Assembly (NCBI GenBank): GCA_903863885.1 | Contig: CAIPEB010000597.1 | Span: forward strand, 26,864 to 90,863 | From: an uncultured Planctomycetaceae bacterium | GTDB lineage: Bacteria; Planctomycetota; Planctomycetia; Pirellulales; Pirellulaceae | Direction of reading: 5' to 3' | Length of the DNA: 64,000 nucleotides | In this document: positions 54,836 to 63,548 of the stretch, piece by piece | Layout of the letters: the number at the start of each line of letters is the position of its first letter | How positions within the stretch are numbered: the first letter of the stretch is position 1 | Position numbers and translations under genes: made by a program | The notes under the pieces: generated by a model | Databases searched by the model: none | Seen by the model: the letters and a program-made list of their open reading frames with translations, nothing else | Told to the model about the DNA's origin: nothing

Positions 54836-54865
54836 GTTATACGTCACGAGATGCCTCGACTTCAA
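54836..54865 (-). promoter_or_regulatory. Sigma-70 promoter for tRNA-Leu
   Basis: On the minus strand TTGAAG (54865-54860), an 18-base spacer and TATAAC (54841-54836). The predicted start near 54829 is about six bases before the mature 5' end. The site lies just upstream of the cca reading frame on the opposite strand. Confidence 0.65.
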
Positions 54866-54893
54866 GAGGCCGTGGATTTTTGGAGATCCGATT

Positions 54894-56186
54894 TTGACGA
54901 CGGCAAGAGACGCTGAGCGGTCGCGCCGGTTCGCGGTACGCGTGGTCGAAACGCTGCAACAGGCGGGCTACACGGCACTTTGGGCGGGCGGGTGCGTACG
55001 GGACGAACTTATGGGGCGCACTCCGAAGGATTTTGACGTCGCCACCAACGCCCGCCCGGATCAGGTCCGCGCACTATTCGGGACCAAACGAACTCTGGCC
55101 ATCGGCGCGTCGTTCGGGGTCATCAGCGTGCTTGGGCCGCCTTCGGCAGGAACGGTAGAGGTGGCGACGTTTCGCGCGGATGCCCCTTACAGCGATGGAC
55201 GGCACCCCGATCACGTGGTGTTCACCAATCCAGAAGCTGATGCGCAACGGCGGGATTTCACGATCAACGGTCTTTTCCTGAATCCACTCACCGGCAAGGT
55301 CAGCGATTTTGTCGGCGGACTGGCCGACATCGATGGACGCATTGTGCGGGCTATAGGAGACGCTGACGCACGAATCGGCGAGGACAAGCTGCGCATGCTT
55401 CGAGCCGTGCGGTTCGCCGCGACGCTCGGGTTTGAACTCGATCCCGGGACCGCGGATGCCATCGGCCGACACGCTGCGGAGATTCACGTCGTGAGTGGAG
55501 AACGGATCGCGGAGGAAATGCGGAAGATCCTCGCGAGCGACCGCAGGCGGCTTGGCGTCGAACTGCTCGCCGCAACTCGGTTGCTCGGCGAAATCGTGCC
55601 GGGTGCCGAAGCCTGGGGTGTGCAGTATCCGGAGGGGAGTCGCAGTTCCGCATGGGGTCGGACCTGCAGGCTGCTCGATCTCTTGGCGAACCCGAGTTTC
55701 TCCGTGGCTCTTGCCGCCCTGCTGCGCGAACCCTGTCATGTCCTGGGCGACAGCGAGTCGCTGCTGCAGCAAGCAACTCGCCGCTGGAAACTGGCTAACT
55801 CGGAGGTCGAAGGCGCTTCTCTGTGTCTCAGTCGCGAATCCGTGTTGCGCTCGGCTCATCAGCGGAACTGGCCGGAAATTCAGAGAATCCTGATCGGACC
55901 CCGCATCGAAGAATCTCTGGCTTTTGCTCAGGCAGCCGCCATCATGTCCAATGGCCCCCTGGATGGCATTGCCTACTGTCGCGATAAACTTGCGTTGCCG
56001 CCGAGTGAACTGAATCCAGACCCTTTGATTACCGGGGACGACTTGCGTGGTTTGGGGATACCGCCAGGACCGGTCTACAAACTGATTCTGGATGGCGTAC
56101 GCGACGAACAGCTTGCCGGGGATCTCTCGGGGCGAGACGAAGCGTTGCAGCGGGCGCGGGAGATTGGGGAGACTTGCGGTGGTTGA
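54894..56186 (+). CDS. CCA-adding enzyme / poly(A) polymerase-family nucleotidyltransferase
   Basis: A 430-aa class II nucleotidyltransferase. The head has AGGCVRDELMGRTPKDFDVAT (31-51) with the catalytic DxD (D46, D48), QRRDFTINGLFLNP and RMLRAVRFAATLGFELD. The C-terminal body is helical. Either CCA addition to tRNA 3' ends or poly(A) addition is possible by sequence; the neighbour tRNA without CCA favours the former. The start is TTG 54894, with GGAG eight to eleven bases upstream; the longer open frame runs through the tRNA gene and its promoter and is rejected, and ATG 54828 has no ribosome site. Confidence 0.9.
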   Translation: MTTARDAERSRRFAVRVVETLQQAGYTALWAGGCVRDELMGRTPKDFDVATNARPDQVRALFGTKRTLAIGASFGVISVLGPPSAGTVEVATFRADAPYSDGRHPDHVVFTNPEADAQRRDFTINGLFLNPLTGKVSDFVGGLADIDGRIVRAIGDADARIGEDKLRMLRAVRFAATLGFELDPGTADAIGRHAAEIHVVSGERIAEEMRKILASDRRRLGVELLAATRLLGEIVPGAEAWGVQYPEGSRSSAWGRTCRLLDLLANPSFSVALAALLREPCHVLGDSESLLQQATRRWKLANSEVEGASLCLSRESVLRSAHQRNWPEIQRILIGPRIEESLAFAQAAAIMSNGPLDGIAYCRDKLALPPSELNPDPLITGDDLRGLGIPPGPVYKLILDGVRDEQLAGDLSGRDEALQRAREIGETCGG

Positions 56187-56368
56187 CTCGCCGGGCCTGT
56201 TTTCCCGCAGAACGCGGTGAGTCGATCCGCGTCCTCTTCGGGGTGATGCACGCCGTGGTTTCGACGAAGGAGTTCATTGTCCGGATCCGAGGTTTGCCGC
56301 TTCCGCCTCCGGACGCACTGCTTTCGATACAGCCCTGATCCGGACAGATCAATGAGAGGACGCAACGA

Positions 56369-56890
56369 ATGAATGTTCTGCTGGTGGTGCAATTGTGCCT
56401 GCGATGGATGCACATCTTTGGTTCGACGATTCTCGTCGGAGGTATCCTTTACCAATGTTTCGCGGTCCCGGGTGCGGCCGCGGCGGCCGATCGAGATGGT
56501 CGTTCGGGATTTGGCGGCTCGGAGGTGAGGGGCGTTGCGAAGTGGCGGTTGCTCGTGATGATCTCCATCACGATGTTGTTGATCAGCGGCTTTGCGAATT
56601 CCTTCCTGATTCTCTCGCGGTCGCGTTTTGCCCCGGCGTTTCCGGCAACCGCCTACCATGAATTGCTTGGAATCAAATTTCTGCTGGCTATGTGCGTCTT
56701 CTATCTCAGCAGTCGCCTGGCGGGGCGGCGCCCCGTGAAGTCCCCCGGCAAGAGCCTGATCCTGAACGCGTTGCTGGCGAGCCTGGTGGTTCTTCTGGCC
56801 GGAATGATGAAGCTGGCGGACCGCCAGGCAAACTCGCCCGCTGCACCCGGCCAGCCTCCTTCAGCTGTCACCGTTGACTCGCGTTTATGA
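56369..56890 (+). CDS. Small integral membrane protein, unknown function
   Basis: A 173-aa protein with four predicted membrane helices: about 4-28 (VVQLCLRWMHIFGSTILVGG), 59-83 (LLVMISITMLLISGFANSF), 97-116 (LLGIKFLLAMCVFYL) and 130-147 (LILNALLASLVVLLAGM). The conserved-looking WMHIFGSTILVGG and HELLGIKFLLA resemble CopD/DUF2269-like haem- or copper-related membrane proteins, but I cannot assign a family with confidence. GAGAGG precedes the ATG by nine bases. It lies between cca and a small coiled-coil gene on the same strand. Confidence 0.7.
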   Translation: MNVLLVVQLCLRWMHIFGSTILVGGILYQCFAVPGAAAAADRDGRSGFGGSEVRGVAKWRLLVMISITMLLISGFANSFLILSRSRFAPAFPATAYHELLGIKFLLAMCVFYLSSRLAGRRPVKSPGKSLILNALLASLVVLLAGMMKLADRQANSPAAPGQPPSAVTVDSRL

Positions 56891-56986
56891 TGGAAGTGCT
56901 TCTCTGCGCGGGCCGTTTCGCCTAAGCTGGCGTTTGGAGTTGGTCGACCCGGAATGGTCGAAACGCCAAGCGAAACTCGGGTGCAT

Positions 56987-57157
56987 ATGGACAAGAAAGC
57001 AAAAAAACGTCTCGAAATCCTGAACCAGAAACTCCAGCACATGCGTCAGCAGCTTGCCGGCTGCCGGCAGCAGAATGATGAACCGGCGGAAGTCCGCCGA
57101 CTCGAGGCGGAAGTGGCGTCGGTCGAAGCCGAAATCAAGAAACTCAAGGAAGCCTGA
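56987..57157 (+). CDS. Small coiled-coil protein
   Basis: A 56-aa, highly charged protein beginning MDKKAKKRLEILNQKLQ. It consists of two helices with heptad spacing (LEILNQKLQHMRQQL and VRRLEAEVASVEAEIKKL) separated by QQNDEPA, so an antiparallel or dimeric coiled coil is likely. ATG 56954 would add 11 residues; neither start has a clear Shine-Dalgarno. The helical periodicity and clean ending support a real gene. Function unknown. Confidence 0.6.
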   Translation: MDKKAKKRLEILNQKLQHMRQQLAGCRQQNDEPAEVRRLEAEVASVEAEIKKLKEA

Positions 57158-57180
57158 GCGCGCGGAGCGACCTCCGCGAC

Positions 57181-58074
57181 TCACGGGCCGCCGTCTGGGG
57201 TTTGCCCGTTTTCCAGGGCAATGATCACCATTCCGTGGCGGTTCGCGAACTCGATGACTTGCGGTTCATCGATCAGGATTGTCCGATTCGCTTCGATCGC
57301 CAGTACGCGGGCGCCGGATTTACGCATCGATTCAAGCGTCACCAGTCCCACGGTGGGCACATCGAACCGCATGTCTTGTTGAGGTTTGGCCACTTTGACG
57401 ACGGTGAAGCCGCCTGAGGGGCAAAGTTGGCCGGCGCGCTGGATGCACAGGTCCGTGCCTTCGACGGCCTCCACGGCCAACGCGGCCTGACCCTTCACGG
57501 CCACGGATTGTCCGATATCCAGTCGCCCCATTTCTTTGGCAATCGTCCAGCCGAAAGCGATATCGATCGCTTCAATCCTGCTTGGCTGCCGCCGCGTCAG
57601 GCATCCCGGTTTGACGAGTACCTCGGGCAGAAAGTCAGTCGCGGGGACCATCGTTATTCCCTCCTCTGCGAACGCGTCCACGATAGCGCCCAGCAGCGTA
57701 TCGTCCTTTCGGTCGCGGCGGTGGCTGATGAAATGCGGATAGAACGTCCGCAGGCAGCGCCAATCGGGAAAGTGCTTCCATAAAAAGGAAGTGCGGAACA
57801 GAAGCACTTTATGGATCTTCCCTGCCATCGTCGCCGTGGTGACGCCGTTGCGTCGAAAGTACCGCAGCGAGGCTCCCAGCTTTCCCAGACCGAATTCGGC
57901 GTATACGTCGGATAATTCTCGCAGCGCCGGGTCCGCGTGGTCTTTCACGGCGAGGCACACCACAGGCCGATGCTGTTGTCGAAGCACCTGTGCAATTACC
58001 AGCGGATAACGGCCCCACCCGGCCACCAGGCCGACCGGCGCGGCGTTCTCCGGATGTGGTTGGCATACTTGCAT
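57181..58074 (-). CDS. lpxI: UDP-2,3-diacylglucosamine pyrophosphatase, LpxI family
   Basis: A 297-aa LpxI (DUF1009) protein. It would hydrolyse UDP-2,3-diacylglucosamine to lipid X in lipid A synthesis, replacing LpxH. Family landmarks: N-terminal GLVAGWGRYPLVIAQVLR, AEFGLGKLGASLRYFRRNGVTTATMAGKIHK, RDRKDDTLLGAIVDAFAEEGI, DIGQSVAVKGQAALAVEAVEGTD and a C-terminal PTVGLVTLESMRKSGARVLAIEA. The length agrees with the family (about 280). It follows lpxD on the same strand after 171 bases, which supports the assignment. Confidence 0.93.
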   Translation of the reverse strand: MQVCQPHPENAAPVGLVAGWGRYPLVIAQVLRQQHRPVVCLAVKDHADPALRELSDVYAEFGLGKLGASLRYFRRNGVTTATMAGKIHKVLLFRTSFLWKHFPDWRCLRTFYPHFISHRRDRKDDTLLGAIVDAFAEEGITMVPATDFLPEVLVKPGCLTRRQPSRIEAIDIAFGWTIAKEMGRLDIGQSVAVKGQAALAVEAVEGTDLCIQRAGQLCPSGGFTVVKVAKPQQDMRFDVPTVGLVTLESMRKSGARVLAIEANRTILIDEPQVIEFANRHGMVIIALENGQTPDGGP

Positions 58075-58245
58075 ACGGCGCCTCGAACGCGACGGTCCGC
58101 TTCGTGTCGCAATATTCGTCGATACGCGGGCACTGCCGCGGATGTTTCCCGCCGATCACCGAGTTCGCGTTCGAGTGATTCACCCCGGTGACACATTCAG
58201 CGCCGCGGATCTTGCTCGAACGGTCGGTCAATCGCGTGGTGCGAT

Positions 58246-59298
58246 TCAGGTGACCTCCTGATCGGCTCTTTCCAGTCTCTCGAGAAGGCTCGCCATCTGT
58301 TTCTGGAGGGCCAGGAATTCCTTGCGCATCTCCGGCAATTTGCTCCAGGCGACTTGCTTCAGTCGCTGTTCACGCTCGGGTGTGGCGGGAATTCCGACGT
58401 AGACGGAGCCCTCCGGGATGTCGTTCATGACTCCCGCTTTGGCCCCCAGCACTGCCTGGTTGCCGACGGAAATGTGATCGCGAAGCCCGACCTGCCCGGC
58501 CATCACGACGTAATCGCCGGTCGTGCAACTGCCGGCAATGCCGACTTGCGAGCAAAGCAGGTTGTGTCTGCCGATCGAGCAGTTGTGGGCGATCATCACG
58601 AGGTTGTCGATTTTTGTTCCCTCGCCGATCCGAGTCGGTCCGTAAGTGCCCCGATCGATCGTCGTGCATGCGCCGATTTCGACGTCGTCGCCGATTTCGA
58701 CGTGGCCAAGCTGAGCGGAGCGAATGTGCCGTCCTCCCGACGTTTCGTACCCGAACCCGTAGGCGCCGATGACCGCCCCGGCGTGAATTATCACGTTGTT
58801 GCCGACAATCGTATCCTCGTACAGAACCGCATTCGGGAAGATCGTCACATTGCGGCCAAGCTGGCAGCCCGCGAGCAAACGCACGCCGCCGTGGATCACG
58901 CAGCCTTCGCCGACCGTGACGTCATCGCCTATGGTCGCGCCCGCATAGACGGTCGCGCCGTTCGCGATTTTGGCGGAACGGCTGATGTATGCATCGCCGC
59001 TGATGCCGAGGTCACGTGAACGATGCTGCGGATGGAAGTGCTCCACAATTCTCGCGAAAGACGCATGCACGTTCCTGACGGCTACGGAAGGAATGTTGCC
59101 GACTTCGATTTCTTGAGGCACCAGGACGGCTGACGCCTGACAAGACGCCAGTTCCTTCAAGAGACGCGGCTTGTCGACGAGCGTCAGGTCGCCCGGTTGT
59201 GCGTCGCGGAGGATGGCTGCCCCCGTTATCGCCACTTTCCCGTCGCCTGCCAGTCGCCCCCCGACCAGTTCCGCAATGTCACTCAATGCCAGGTTCAT
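58246..59298 (-). CDS. lpxD: UDP-3-O-acylglucosamine N-acyltransferase
   Basis: A 350-aa acyltransferase of the left-handed beta-helix type that adds the N-linked acyl chain in lipid A synthesis. An N-terminal uridine-binding domain (about 1-100, with [19 protein letters not shown]) is followed by hexapeptide repeats (about 105-310): [36 protein letters not shown] and the [22 protein letters not shown] segment with the likely catalytic His. The C-terminal helix ([18 protein letters not shown]) is usual for LpxD. ATG 59298 has AAGGA ten bases upstream; a longer frame to 59397 is non-homologous. Confidence 0.96.
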   Translation of the reverse strand: MNLALSDIAELVGGRLAGDGKVAITGAAILRDAQPGDLTLVDKPRLLKELASCQASAVLVPQEIEVGNIPSVAVRNVHASFARIVEHFHPQHRSRDLGISGDAYISRSAKIANGATVYAGATIGDDVTVGEGCVIHGGVRLLAGCQLGRNVTIFPNAVLYEDTIVGNNVIIHAGAVIGAYGFGYETSGGRHIRSAQLGHVEIGDDVEIGACTTIDRGTYGPTRIGEGTKIDNLVMIAHNCSIGRHNLLCSQVGIAGSCTTGDYVVMAGQVGLRDHISVGNQAVLGAKAGVMNDIPEGSVYVGIPATPEREQRLKQVAWSKLPEMRKEFLALQKQMASLLERLERADQEVT

Positions 59299-59640
59299 CA
59301 CCGGAACTTCCTTTTTCTGGGTGGACAACGCGGTAGTTCTCGCTCGACTGCGAACAACAGTCGTCCGACCGGCCGCGACATCCGCATCGACAGCCAAGCC
59401 GGCGAAAACGCCACCTCAAGGTCGAAATGTTAACCGAACACCATCTTTACCAACAAGATCGTTCTGTACGAGATCCGGAACATGGGGATTTTCATGCACT
59501 TCCAGCAAATCAGTCCTGCAACGGCGTCTGTCGGATTCCGCCGTAAATTCCCCTGATGGGTCTATTTGGATCCCCCTCACAATAGCTGTTGCTTTGCGCC
59601 GCCAACGTGTTTTCCACATCCGTGCGAGTTTTCTTGAGTG

Positions 59641-59669
59641 TTGCAAACCGGCCGCGAGACGGTTATTAT
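59641..59669 (+). promoter_or_regulatory. Sigma-70 promoter for the feo operon
   Basis: TTGCAA (59641-59646), 17-base spacer, TATTAT (59664-59669). The predicted start is near 59676, about 80 bases before the feoA GTG. Confidence 0.7.
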
Positions 59670-59679
59670 TGCAGAGGTA

Positions 59680-59699
59680 AATGAGATGCAGTCTCAATT
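59680..59699 (+). promoter_or_regulatory. Fur-like operator upstream of feoA
   Basis: AATGAGATGCAGTCTCAATT contains the inverted repeat TGAGA-n5-TCTCA with AA/TT flanks, resembling the Fur-box variant AATGAGAATnATTCTCATT. It lies just downstream of the predicted start (about +5 to +24), where a bound repressor would block transcription. The centre deviates from consensus. Confidence 0.55.
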
Positions 59700-59754
59700 G
59701 AGGGCTCAATCGCCCGTCTGATAGCGGGCTTTGTTGCGGGAAGGCGGTCTTCGG

Positions 59755-60003
59755 GTGAGTGCTGTCGAACAGATTCTGCCCCTTCATTTGTTGCAGCGCG
59801 GTGAAGTTGGTGAAATTGACCAGTTGGTTGGCGAGTGCGGCCACGTTCAGCGTCTGCAGGAACTAGGGTTGCGGTGCGGGGTACGGGTGGAGATGCTTCA
59901 GCCGGGCAGTCCCTGCATTATTCGCATGCCGAATGACCAGCGACTGTGTTTTCGCGAATGCGAGTCGTTTGGCATTCTCGTTCGGTCCGGAGGTTCGCTT
60001 TGA
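59755..60003 (+). CDS. feoA: Ferrous iron transport protein A
   Basis: An 82-aa SH3-like FeoA domain protein. It begins VSAVEQILPLHLLQRGEVGEID and has LQELGLRCGVRVEMLQPGSPCIIRMPNDQRLCFR, matching the family pattern of LxxLGLxxGxxVxVxxxxP. It is needed for FeoB function in Fe2+ uptake. The start is GTG 59755, nine to ten bases after GGAAGG; a TTG at 59731 would place the ribosome site inside the gene. It lies 55 bases before feoB on the same strand. Confidence 0.92.
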   Translation: MSAVEQILPLHLLQRGEVGEIDQLVGECGHVQRLQELGLRCGVRVEMLQPGSPCIIRMPNDQRLCFRECESFGILVRSGGSL

Positions 60004-60058
60004 CGGGTGAGTTGGCCTTCGGGCAGTTGAGCGCGGGTTTACCCGTCACGGTCATGCC

Positions 60059-62302
60059 ATGACCACGCAATCCAACAGCGGGCTTGTCACGATTGCCCTT
60101 GTCGGCAATCCGAATACCGGCAAGTCGACTTTGTTCAATGCCCTCTGCGGATTGCGGCAGCGAGTCGGCAACTATCCCGGGGTCACGGTCGAGAAGAAGA
60201 TCGGCCAGATGCAGTTGGATGGCCGCCCGTGTTCGGTTGTGGACCTTCCTGGTTCCTACAGTCTTTCCCCGCGGTCACCGGACGAGATGGTCGCGGTCGA
60301 TGTCCTGCTTGGAAGACGCTGCGACACGGATATTCCTGATGCGATCGTCTGCATTCTTGACGCCACGAATATCGAAAGAAATCTCTACCTCGTCAGCCAG
60401 GTGCTGGAACTCCGCCGGCCGACGGTGATCGTCCTGAACATGATGGATGTGGCCCGGGAACGGGGCATTCGGATTGCAGTCGACGAATTGCAGCGGCGGT
60501 TGGGCGTGCCGGTCGTCGAGATGGAAGCTCATCGACGGCTGGGGTTGGACCGGTTGAAGTCGGCCATTGCCGACGTGATCCGATGCGAGCCGGTGGTCTT
60601 GCCGAGTCCGTTTCCGGAGGTCTTTCAGGAGCAGATTGCGGAACTGGAGCGACTTCAGTCGGCTTCCGGAGAACCCCGCATTCCGCGATACCTGATTGAA
60701 AGGCTGCTGCTCGACTCGTCCGGGTACCTTGCGGGAGCAAATCTGCCGGGAGTCGACGCGAGTTTGCTCGACGGAGTCGCGTTGTCCCGATTGCGGCTGG
60801 CCGAGTGCGGGTGTCCCGTCCCCGGCATTGAGACCTCATCCCGGTACCGATGGGCCGGAGCGATGACGCAGGGGATCGTGACCCGCACGGGCACGCCGTC
60901 GCGCGGGTGGACGGATCATATCGACCGCGTGGTGACACACAGGGTCTGGGGGACACTGGTTTTTGTGTTCGCTATGGCACTGTTGTTTCAGTCGGTCTTC
61001 TACATCGCCAAGCCGGCCTCCGCGGGCATCGAATGGCTCAATGGCGTCGCAGCCGAATGGGTCGCCTCACACGTTGCGGCCGGACCGCTGCAATCACTGC
61101 TGATTCACGGAGTGATCGAAGGGGCTGCGGGCATGCTGGTGTTCCTGCCCCAGATCATGATCCTCTTTTTTTTCATCGGTATTCTGGAAGACTGCGGTTA
61201 TATGGCACGTGCCGCCTACCTGATGGACAGGGTGATGTCCACGATCGGCTTGAGCGGCAAGTCGTTTATTCCGCTGCTGTCCTCGTTTGCCTGCGCAATT
61301 CCCGGGATCATGGCCGCTCGGGTGATCGAAAGCCGGCGTGACCGGCTCATCACGATTCTGATCGCGCCGCTGATGAGTTGCAGTGCCCGACTTCCCGTCT
61401 ACACGCTGCTTATCGCGGCCTTCGTTCCGGATCGGCACTGGCTGGGCGGCGTAGTCGGACTTCAGGGGCTGACGGTGTTCTCGATGTACGCCCTGGGGCT
61501 GATTGCCGCTGCGTGCGTCGCGCTGGTTTTGCGCAAGACGATTCTCCGCGGGGATACGCCGCCGTTCATCATGGAACTGCCGAAATACAAGGTGCCCGGC
61601 ATATCGCTGGTGCTGCATCGGATGGCGGAACGGGCCTGGGATTTCGTAACGCGGGCCGGCACGCTGATACTTGCGGTCACGGTTGTCGTGTGGGCGGCCG
61701 CCTATTTTCCTCACAGCGGAAATCCGACTCTCGACCGTCTTGAGGCCGAGCATGCGGTTCTCGAAAAGCAGGCGTCCGAATTGCGCGCTCTGCCGGCCAC
61801 CGCCGAATCGAGGCGGGAATTGCAGTTGTTGTCCGAACGCATCCGGGCCATCGAAGTCCGTCAGCAGGGCGAGCAGCTCCGCAACAGTTTTCTGGGCTAC
61901 CTCGGGCGAGTCATCGAGCCCGCCGTCAAGCCTTTGGGATGGGACTGGCGAATAGGCTGCGCCGTCCTGGCATCCTTCCCAGCTCGCGAAGTGGTGATCG
62001 GGACGTTGGGTGTGATTTACAACCTCGGAGACCCATCGGACGATCGTCCCGAGAACCTGTACTCGACGCTGCGCGCGGCGCGATGGGAAGACGCCGACCG
62101 CCCCGTGTTCACATTGCCCGTCGCGTTTTCGCTGCTCGTGTTTTTCGCGCTCTGCGCCCAGTGTGCGTCAACACTGGTCATCATGTGGCGCGAGACAGGC
62201 AGTTGGAGGTGGCCAGCGTTGGCCTTTACTTACATGACGGCGATGGCGTATCTGGCCGCGCTGGTCGTATATCAGGCTGGAAGCTGGTTGGCATCGAGTT
62301 AG
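60059..62302 (+). CDS. feoB: Ferrous iron transport protein B
   Basis: A 747-aa Fe2+ transporter. The N-terminal GTPase has G1 GNPNTGKS (16-23), G3 DLPGSYSLSP (61-70) and G4 NMMD (126-129), followed by a helical guanine-dissociation-inhibitor-like region to about 270. The membrane part starts with VWGTLVFVFAMALLFQSVF and includes GILEDCGYMARAAYLMDRVM and SFACAIPGIMAAR, where Cys residues could contact iron, and the second Gate segment CSARLPVYTLLIAAF. A coiled-coil stretch of about 55 residues (LDRLEAEHAVLEKQASELRA...) interrupts the membrane domain near 560-610. The protein is complete. Confidence 0.97.
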   Translation: MTTQSNSGLVTIALVGNPNTGKSTLFNALCGLRQRVGNYPGVTVEKKIGQMQLDGRPCSVVDLPGSYSLSPRSPDEMVAVDVLLGRRCDTDIPDAIVCILDATNIERNLYLVSQVLELRRPTVIVLNMMDVARERGIRIAVDELQRRLGVPVVEMEAHRRLGLDRLKSAIADVIRCEPVVLPSPFPEVFQEQIAELERLQSASGEPRIPRYLIERLLLDSSGYLAGANLPGVDASLLDGVALSRLRLAECGCPVPGIETSSRYRWAGAMTQGIVTRTGTPSRGWTDHIDRVVTHRVWGTLVFVFAMALLFQSVFYIAKPASAGIEWLNGVAAEWVASHVAAGPLQSLLIHGVIEGAAGMLVFLPQIMILFFFIGILEDCGYMARAAYLMDRVMSTIGLSGKSFIPLLSSFACAIPGIMAARVIESRRDRLITILIAPLMSCSARLPVYTLLIAAFVPDRHWLGGVVGLQGLTVFSMYALGLIAAACVALVLRKTILRGDTPPFIMELPKYKVPGISLVLHRMAERAWDFVTRAGTLILAVTVVVWAAAYFPHSGNPTLDRLEAEHAVLEKQASELRALPATAESRRELQLLSERIRAIEVRQQGEQLRNSFLGYLGRVIEPAVKPLGWDWRIGCAVLASFPAREVVIGTLGVIYNLGDPSDDRPENLYSTLRAARWEDADRPVFTLPVAFSLLVFFALCAQCASTLVIMWRETGSWRWPALAFTYMTAMAYLAALVVYQAGSWLASS

Positions 62303-62314
62303 AGGCAAACGGGT

Positions 62315-62524
62315 ATGTTCTGGCAGTATGCAGTCGTCGCGATCGTAGTGTTAGGTGCCTTGTACCATCTGGGCCGCCGACTGTGGGCGATTTTCAGCCG
62401 CCGTTCACTCGGCCTTTGCGGATCCGGCTGCGCCGGTTGCGTTTCGCAGGGGCCCTTGTCGACGTGCGATCGTGAACGACAGCCGGCCCGAACCGGTTCA
62501 GATGAAGATGCGTTTCCGGTCTGA
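62315..62524 (+). CDS. FeoB-associated Cys-rich membrane protein
   Basis: A 69-aa protein with one N-terminal membrane helix (about 4-28, QYAVVAIVVLGALYHLGRRLW) followed by a Cys cluster CGSGCAGC (C35, C39, C42) and C51. It starts 12 bases after the feoB stop. Small Cys-rich partners of FeoB occur in many bacteria in place of FeoC and may bind iron or sense redox state. The tail is polar. Confidence 0.85.
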   Translation: MFWQYAVVAIVVLGALYHLGRRLWAIFSRRSLGLCGSGCAGCVSQGPLSTCDRERQPARTGSDEDAFPV

Positions 62525-62537
62525 GCGAGCGGCCGGT

Positions 62538-63548
62538 TCAAGGGGTCTCTTTCGGCGGCTCGGCGTTACGGACCGTGGCTGTCGCCAGGCACGTCGCGCG
62601 CGCTCCGTTTCCCAAGTCCGTTTCGATTTCGATCTTCTGCTCGACTTTGCCCGGTTCTGAGCCGGCCGTGAACGCGACGGGCACGAAGTGCAGGGCTTTC
62701 GGTTCGTCTCCAGCCGGCTTGAACTCGAATCCCTTGCCATCACATTTGATGCCCGTGATCTTGAACGGCGTTTTAGCCCGGACGACCAGTTGCTTCGTTA
62801 CTGTTTCACCCGGCGCTACTACGCCGAGAAACAGCGAGGCCGGACTGACGGTCAGCGGTGAGGTCACTCGCCCGTGCACTTCGATCGGAACCAGTTGCAG
62901 GCTGTTGTCATCGGTGACAACCGTCAGCTGGTCCTCGACGTAGCCGGCCGGCGCATCCGACTTGAGTCTCACATTCATCTGGTATCCGACGCGGCCGCCG
63001 CTCCGCCCGGTTTCCGTTAATTCAACCTCGAAGTGCGGGTTAGCGCTGCGGACATCCGTGATGCGCCAGTCGGATCGGCCGGCGTACGAGACCTTGATCT
63101 GCTGTTCCGACGAAGTGAATTGGTCCACATCTCCGAAATTCACCTCCCCCGGTTCGAAAACGACGTCGCTTCGGATGTAGCCGCTCACCGTCAGTTGCAC
63201 CTCGGCGTAAAACGGCTTGTCGAAAACAACCGTCAGCGTCGCTCCCTTCTTGCCGAGAAACGACCGCGTATTGTATTTGGCGAGTATCGAGGATTTTTCG
63301 AACGTCTTCAGCGTGCTCTTGGTGATCGATGGCGTCGTGCAGCCGCAACTGCTTCGCACGCTCGCAACGTGCACGTCCTCTTCATAGAGGTTCTCGAAGC
63401 TGAACTCGAATTCCGCCTTGGCGCCGCGGGCGACCGCGCCAAAGTCGTGCGATGTCGTCTTGAACATCTTGGTTGCCCACTGCTGTGCAGACACAGTGGC
63501 GGAACAGAGCCATACCAGCAGGCACGACGCCGCGAAACTTCGGAACAC
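62538..63548 (-). CDS. DUF1573-family exported protein
   Basis: A 336-aa exported protein. The signal peptide ends near TVSAQQ (about 22). The first domain has the DUF1573 pattern HDFGAVARGAKAEFEFSFENLYEEDVHVASVRSSCGCTTPSI with the characteristic Cys pair C68/C70. Two further immunoglobulin-like (HYDIN/ASH-type) beta-sandwich repeats follow: VNFGDVDQFTSSEQQIKVSY and SPASLFLGVVAPGETVTKQLVV. The biological role is unknown; these proteins are common in Planctomycetes and Bacteroidetes. The gene converges with the feo operon, with 13 bases between stops. Confidence 0.87.
   Translation of the reverse strand: MFRSFAASCLLVWLCSATVSAQQWATKMFKTTSHDFGAVARGAKAEFEFSFENLYEEDVHVASVRSSCGCTTPSITKSTLKTFEKSSILAKYNTRSFLGKKGATLTVVFDKPFYAEVQLTVSGYIRSDVVFEPGEVNFGDVDQFTSSEQQIKVSYAGRSDWRITDVRSANPHFEVELTETGRSGGRVGYQMNVRLKSDAPAGYVEDQLTVVTDDNSLQLVPIEVHGRVTSPLTVSPASLFLGVVAPGETVTKQLVVRAKTPFKITGIKCDGKGFEFKPAGDEPKALHFVPVAFTAGSEPGKVEQKIEIETDLGNGARATCLATATVRNAEPPKETP

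Larger units (their letters stand above)
59299..59754. other. Intergenic region between divergent lpxD and feoA
   Basis: About 455 bases. The right half holds the feo promoter and Fur-like palindrome listed separately. I recognise nothing in 59299-59630; it has no convincing reading frame. Confidence 0.4.
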
